The notes beneath the pieces were generated by a model that was not told where the DNA came from, did no database searches, and was given only the letters and a program-made list of their open reading frames with translations. Shown one piece after another: positions 7,479 to 10,117 of a DNA stretch of 10,117 nucleotides (its first letter is position 1; the number at the start of each line of letters is the position of its first letter). The DNA comes from Methanosarcina sp. (GTDB lineage Archaea; Halobacteriota; Methanosarcinia; Methanosarcinales; Methanosarcinaceae), in contig JADGNM010000062.1 in the NCBI GenBank assembly GCA_017883485.1, positions 1 through 10,117 on the forward strand, given 5' to 3'. A program made the translations under genes and the position numbers.

Positions 7479-7547
7479 AGAGATATATGTATAGCTATGG
7501 AACATTTTTTAATATACTAAGTTCTCAAAAATGTTGGTTCGAAATTC

Positions 7548-7658
7548 ATGGGGAGAAAATTGGGGAATGAAGGCTATTTCACAATACCTTATGACCATCT
7601 TGATGACCGCAATCTTTCCGACGATTTCTGGACAATTCGCCTTATGAAAGAATTATAA
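7548..7658 (+). CDS. Small hypothetical ORF, possibly a gene remnant
   Basis: Not recognised. ATG 7548 to TAA 7658 encodes 36 residues. The composition is protein-like and acidic, with a YFTIPYDHLDDRN segment followed by SDDFWTIRLMKEL. The frame stays open nine more codons upstream, to a TAA at 7518-7520. There is no Shine-Dalgarno site. Another frame starts at ATG 7487 in a different phase (26 residues, containing KCWFEIHGEKIGE) and ends at a TGA in 7565-7570, inside this one. A single frameshift near 7560 would fuse them into about 60 residues. It could be a true small protein, a frameshifted gene or debris. Confidence 0.3.
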   Translation: MGRKLGNEGYFTIPYDHLDDRNLSDDFWTIRLMKEL

Positions 7659-7820
7659 GGTCAATCTAACGAAAAGAATAAATCCTTGAAAAGAATGAGA
7701 TAAATATTCAATTTTCCATTTGAGTAAAGATTTGAATTGGGAATGAATATGATAGGATTTGCGCAGTATAACTGAAAAGCAATAGTATGAAACCTAAAAC
7801 TGCCTAGATTATAATACTTT

Positions 7821-7840
7821 GAAGTATCTTTTTATACTTC
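7821..7840. terminator. Hairpin between convergent genes, possible bidirectional terminator
   Basis: GAAGTAT (7821-7827) pairs perfectly with ATACTTC (7834-7840) around a 6-base loop CTTTTT. On the plus strand the stem is followed by GTTTTAC. On the minus strand it lies about 40 bases after the aroC stop codon. Plus- and minus-strand transcripts converge here, so it may stop both. The T-rich loop and tail favour the plus direction. Confidence 0.4.
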
Positions 7841-7880
7841 GTTTTACTGTTCAAGTGCGTAAGTCTTAACTATATTTCCT

Positions 7881-8978
7881 TTATTCCAGCAAGGTTCTTG
7901 AATTGATAAAGCCACTCCTGAGCATATGATCGGCAAGCACAATGGCAACCATGGCTTCAGCGACTGGAACCATACGGGGAGGAATTGTGGGATCATGCCG
8001 TCCTCTGACTACAATTTCAGTGTTTTCTCGAGCTATGAGGTCAACGGTCTGCTGAAGTTTCCCTATAGAAGGGGTCGGCTTTACTGCTGCCCTGCAGATG
8101 ATATCCAGGCCTGTTGAAATTCCTCCGAGGATCCCGCCAGAATTGTTGCTCGGGCAGGTTATTTTTCCTTCCTCAATTCGGAAAGGGTCGTTCATTTCAC
8201 TTCCACGCAGGCGGGCAGCTTCAAACCCGGCTCCGATTTCAAAGCCTTTGACTGCAGGAATGCTCATAAGGGCTTTTGCAAGGTCAGCATCCAGTCGATC
8301 AAATACAGGCTCTCCGAGGCCTGCAGGTACACCTCTTGCAATAACTTCTACAATGCCTCCGAAGCTGTCGCCTTCCTGCCTCATGGCTGCAACTTTTTCG
8401 AGCATTTTTCCAGCAGCTTCAAGATCGGCACAGCGCACAGGAGTTTTTTCTACATTTTTAAGAATTTCTTCAAAAGAAAGATTTTTTGCCCGGATTCCGC
8501 CGAGTTCGAGCACATGTCCGGCAATCCGGATTCCAAACCTGGAAAGCAGGAGTTTTGCAAGTGCTCCGCCTGCTACTCTTCCTACCGTTTCGCGGGCTGA
8601 AGATCTCCCGCCCCCTCGATGGTCTCTCATCCCATAGCGGGCCATATAGGTAAAATCAGCATGCCCCGGGCGAGGAGTGTTTTTAATAGTATCATAAGCC
8701 GAAGATTTTGTATCCGCATTCCAGACGAGCATGGAGATAGGAGTGCCTGTACTCGTGCCTTCAAAAACACCCGAAAGGATCTCCACTCTGTCAGCCTCAT
8801 TTCTGGGAGTGGAAACCTCACTTTGCCCGGGGCGCCTCCTGTCCAGCTCTTTCTGGATATCGGTTTCTGAGAATGGGAGGCCTGCAGGCAACCCGTCTAC
8901 CACGACGCCAACAGCCCTGCCGTGGGATTCGCCCCACGTATTGATTTGAAACATCTGCCCGAAAACGTTTCCAGCCAT
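7881..8978 (-). CDS. aroC: Chorismate synthase
   Basis: Catalyses the last shikimate-pathway step, converting 5-enolpyruvylshikimate-3-phosphate to chorismate with loss of phosphate, using reduced FMN. It is a cytoplasmic homotetramer in known cases. The 365 residues carry all three family signatures: [12 protein letters not shown] near the start (H19), the segment from [20 protein letters not shown] to [10 protein letters not shown] (about 103-131, with H120 as the second conserved histidine), and [13 protein letters not shown] (277-289) followed by the AAVKPTPSI stretch. [18 protein letters not shown] lies near the C-terminus. ATG 8978 is 6 bases after the stop of the cation transporter gene, with no Shine-Dalgarno site, so translation is probably coupled to that gene. 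The transporter neighbour has no obvious metabolic link to aromatic synthesis. Identification is secure. Confidence 0.98.
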   Translation of the reverse strand: MAGNVFGQMFQINTWGESHGRAVGVVVDGLPAGLPFSETDIQKELDRRRPGQSEVSTPRNEADRVEILSGVFEGTSTGTPISMLVWNADTKSSAYDTIKNTPRPGHADFTYMARYGMRDHRGGGRSSARETVGRVAGGALAKLLLSRFGIRIAGHVLELGGIRAKNLSFEEILKNVEKTPVRCADLEAAGKMLEKVAAMRQEGDSFGGIVEVIARGVPAGLGEPVFDRLDADLAKALMSIPAVKGFEIGAGFEAARLRGSEMNDPFRIEEGKITCPSNNSGGILGGISTGLDIICRAAVKPTPSIGKLQQTVDLIARENTEIVVRGRHDPTIPPRMVPVAEAMVAIVLADHMLRSGFINSRTLLE

Positions 8979-8984
8979 GCATCT

Positions 8985-9881
8985 TTAACTGGTCTTTTTG
9001 CTATTTGATTCTTGGGGTTGTTGTAAAGAGGGCTCAAGATGTACAACAACATCCGAGATATCTTTGTATTCTTCTTTCAGTTTTTTGCTGACTCTATGAG
9101 AGACACGATGAGCATCCTCAAGAGGCATGTCAGATTGAAGAAGCAGGTGCATATCGACCTTGATATCTCCCATGCTCCCGCGAGTCCGGATTTTATGACA
9201 GCCCTGAACTCCTTCAATTCCCATAACCATTTGACAAATTTCATTTTCTTCGATTCTGGACATATCCAGAAGGGACCTTGAGCTCTCCTTTATGATTCTA
9301 TAGCCGGCCATGAAAATTATAACGGATATCATTAAGGAGACTATAGGGTCAATTATAGGAAAGCCTAACTTTATGGCAACCAGGCTTACGATCACCGAAA
9401 CGGAGACATAAATATCACTTTTAGTATGCATCGAATCCGCTATAAGCACCTGGCTTCTGAGAGATTCCCCCTGTCGATATTCGTACCTTGTGACCAGATA
9501 GTTAATACACATTGTGCCAAGCACTACGAGAAAGCTCAGAGCCGTAACTTCCGGCCTGGTCGGGACAAGGAAACGCTTGAAAGCGCTTTGGAAAATCTCA
9601 ACGCCCACAAAGATCAGCAGTAAGGCGATAAAAAAAGAGGCTACGGTTTCATATTTTTGGTGCCCGTAAGGGTGCTCTCTATCCGGAGGGTGAGATGCAA
9701 TAAAACTTCCAGCCAGCCCTATAATATTGGAGGTCCCGTCAAAAAGAGAATGGTAGCCATCTGCACTCATGCTTAAAGAGCCGGTTAGATTCCCGTAAAT
9801 GATTTTGGCAAATGCGACTGCGAGGTTTAGGATCAGTACATAGATAAGGACTCGCTGGACTTTTTTAAACTTCTGTAACAA
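8985..9881 (-). CDS. Cation diffusion facilitator (CDF) family transporter
   Basis: A membrane transporter that exports divalent metal ions in exchange for protons. Counting from TTG 9881 (298 residues) there are about six hydrophobic segments, then a cytosolic metal-sensing domain (about 207-284) ending HRVSHRVSKKLKEEY and VVVHLEP. The transport site shows H44xxxD48 (DGYHSLFD) in the second segment and H152xxxD156 (MHTKSD) in the fifth. This HD/HD arrangement suggests zinc or a zinc-like metal rather than manganese. The HPPDREHPYGHQKYE loop is typical. The frame extends to a TTG at 9971, but the TATA box at about 9993 would start transcription near 9968, leaving that codon outside the transcript. 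TTG 9881 has a run of seven Gs 6 bases upstream and gives the usual family length. It is probably co-transcribed with aroC. Confidence 0.88.
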   Translation of the reverse strand: MLQKFKKVQRVLIYVLILNLAVAFAKIIYGNLTGSLSMSADGYHSLFDGTSNIIGLAGSFIASHPPDREHPYGHQKYETVASFFIALLLIFVGVEIFQSAFKRFLVPTRPEVTALSFLVVLGTMCINYLVTRYEYRQGESLRSQVLIADSMHTKSDIYVSVSVIVSLVAIKLGFPIIDPIVSLMISVIIFMAGYRIIKESSRSLLDMSRIEENEICQMVMGIEGVQGCHKIRTRGSMGDIKVDMHLLLQSDMPLEDAHRVSHRVSKKLKEEYKDISDVVVHLEPSLQQPQESNSKKTS

Positions 9882-9984
9882 ATCTGACCCCCCCAGTCGT
9901 GAAATTATCCTGAACTGGATATAAACCTGGAAACCAGTTAAAAAAGCTTGAAGCAGAGAAGCTATCAGCAATATATTAATATTC

Positions 9985-10000
9985 TCTTATATAAAATTCC
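9985..10000 (-). promoter_or_regulatory. TATA-box promoter of the CDF-aroC transcript
   Basis: The minus strand reads GGAATTTTATATAAGA, a near-consensus archaeal TATA box. The start of transcription would fall about 25 bases downstream, near 9968, giving a leader of about 87 bases before TTG 9881. It is the clearest promoter element in the window. Confidence 0.6.
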
Positions 10001-10027
10001 ACTTTTTAAATAAAGAGCAAAAAATCA

Positions 10028-10071
10028 AATTGCGGGCGGCCACCCCAACCTAAACAGGCTGTCCGACAATT
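10028..10071 (+). other. GC-rich stem-loop upstream of the CDF promoter
   Basis: AATTG plus CGGGCGGCC (10028-10041) can pair with GGCTGTCCG (10057-10065) plus, after one bulged A, CAATT (10067-10071). This makes a stem of 14 pairs around a 15-base loop. Two pairs are G-U, valid only in RNA copied as the plus strand, so any RNA hairpin should be plus-sense. No U-run follows, so it is not an obvious terminator. Its function is unknown. Confidence 0.45.
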
Positions 10072-10117
10072 ACCTTGAATAATTAGAATTTCCCTTTTGG
10101 ATATATATTAATTATTA

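Larger units (their letters stand above)
7479..7880. other. Intergenic region between converging genes, with small open frames
   Basis: The stretch lies between the plus-strand methyltransferase and minus-strand aroC. It holds the small frame at 7548-7658, a related frame at 7487-7567 in another phase, a T-run at about 7504-7510 that could help terminate the upstream gene, and the hairpin at 7821-7840. The rest is AT-rich and shows nothing else recognisable. Confidence 0.5.

Noticed and set aside
8098..8637. 179-codon plus-strand open frame opposite aroC
   Set aside because: Serine/proline/arginine-rich shadow frame of a clear chorismate synthase gene.
1..10117. CRISPR arrays, tRNA or rRNA genes, intact insertion sequences
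   Set aside because: No regularly spaced repeats, cloverleaf or CCA-ended genes, transposase motifs or paired terminal repeats with target duplications were found by eye.

Overview
The window looks like chromosomal DNA of a Methanosarcina-type methanogenic archaeon. The evidence is the gene set (a siroheme-dependent, 'alternative' heme pathway with Lrp-like decarboxylases and a radical SAM heme synthase), archaeal TATA-like promoters in long AT-rich spacers, Shine-Dalgarno sites that use both the GGAGG and the GGTGAT parts of the 16S complement, and UAG stop codons that behave as in a pyrrolysine-decoding organism. The species cannot be fixed from the sequence alone.

Positions 1-377 hold no convincing gene. 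Positions 378-5694, all on the minus strand, form a heme/siroheme cluster. In transcription order it reads ahbD (radical SAM heme synthase), ahbA and ahbB (siroheme decarboxylase subunits), sirC-type precorrin-2 dehydrogenase, then hemA (glutamyl-tRNA reductase) and hemB (porphobilinogen synthase). The first four genes overlap by 4-19 bases and are almost certainly one translationally coupled transcript. A 216-base gap then carries a separate promoter for hemA-hemB. HemA and HemB make the early tetrapyrrole precursor, SirC leads to siroheme, AhbA/AhbB decarboxylate siroheme, and AhbD finishes heme b. Missing from the window are HemL, HemC, HemD, the uroporphyrinogen methyltransferase and AhbC, so they must be encoded elsewhere.

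Positions 5734-6776 are about 1 kb of AT-rich spacer with inverted repeats and a small GC-richer island of short open frames that may be gene debris. On the plus strand, 6777-7478 encodes a membrane methyltransferase of the isoprenylcysteine carboxyl methyltransferase (ICMT) type, whose frame is continuous except for one in-frame UAG just before the conserved catalytic half. This is the most interesting item here: either a UAG-decoded (pyrrolysine) or readthrough protein, or a very young nonsense pseudogene. Behind it, 7479-7880 holds a small, possibly frameshifted reading frame and a hairpin between converging genes.

Positions 7881-9881 on the minus strand hold aroC (chorismate synthase), preceded in the same transcript by a cation diffusion facilitator with a clear TATA box. 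The right edge carries a strong unexplained GC-rich hairpin.
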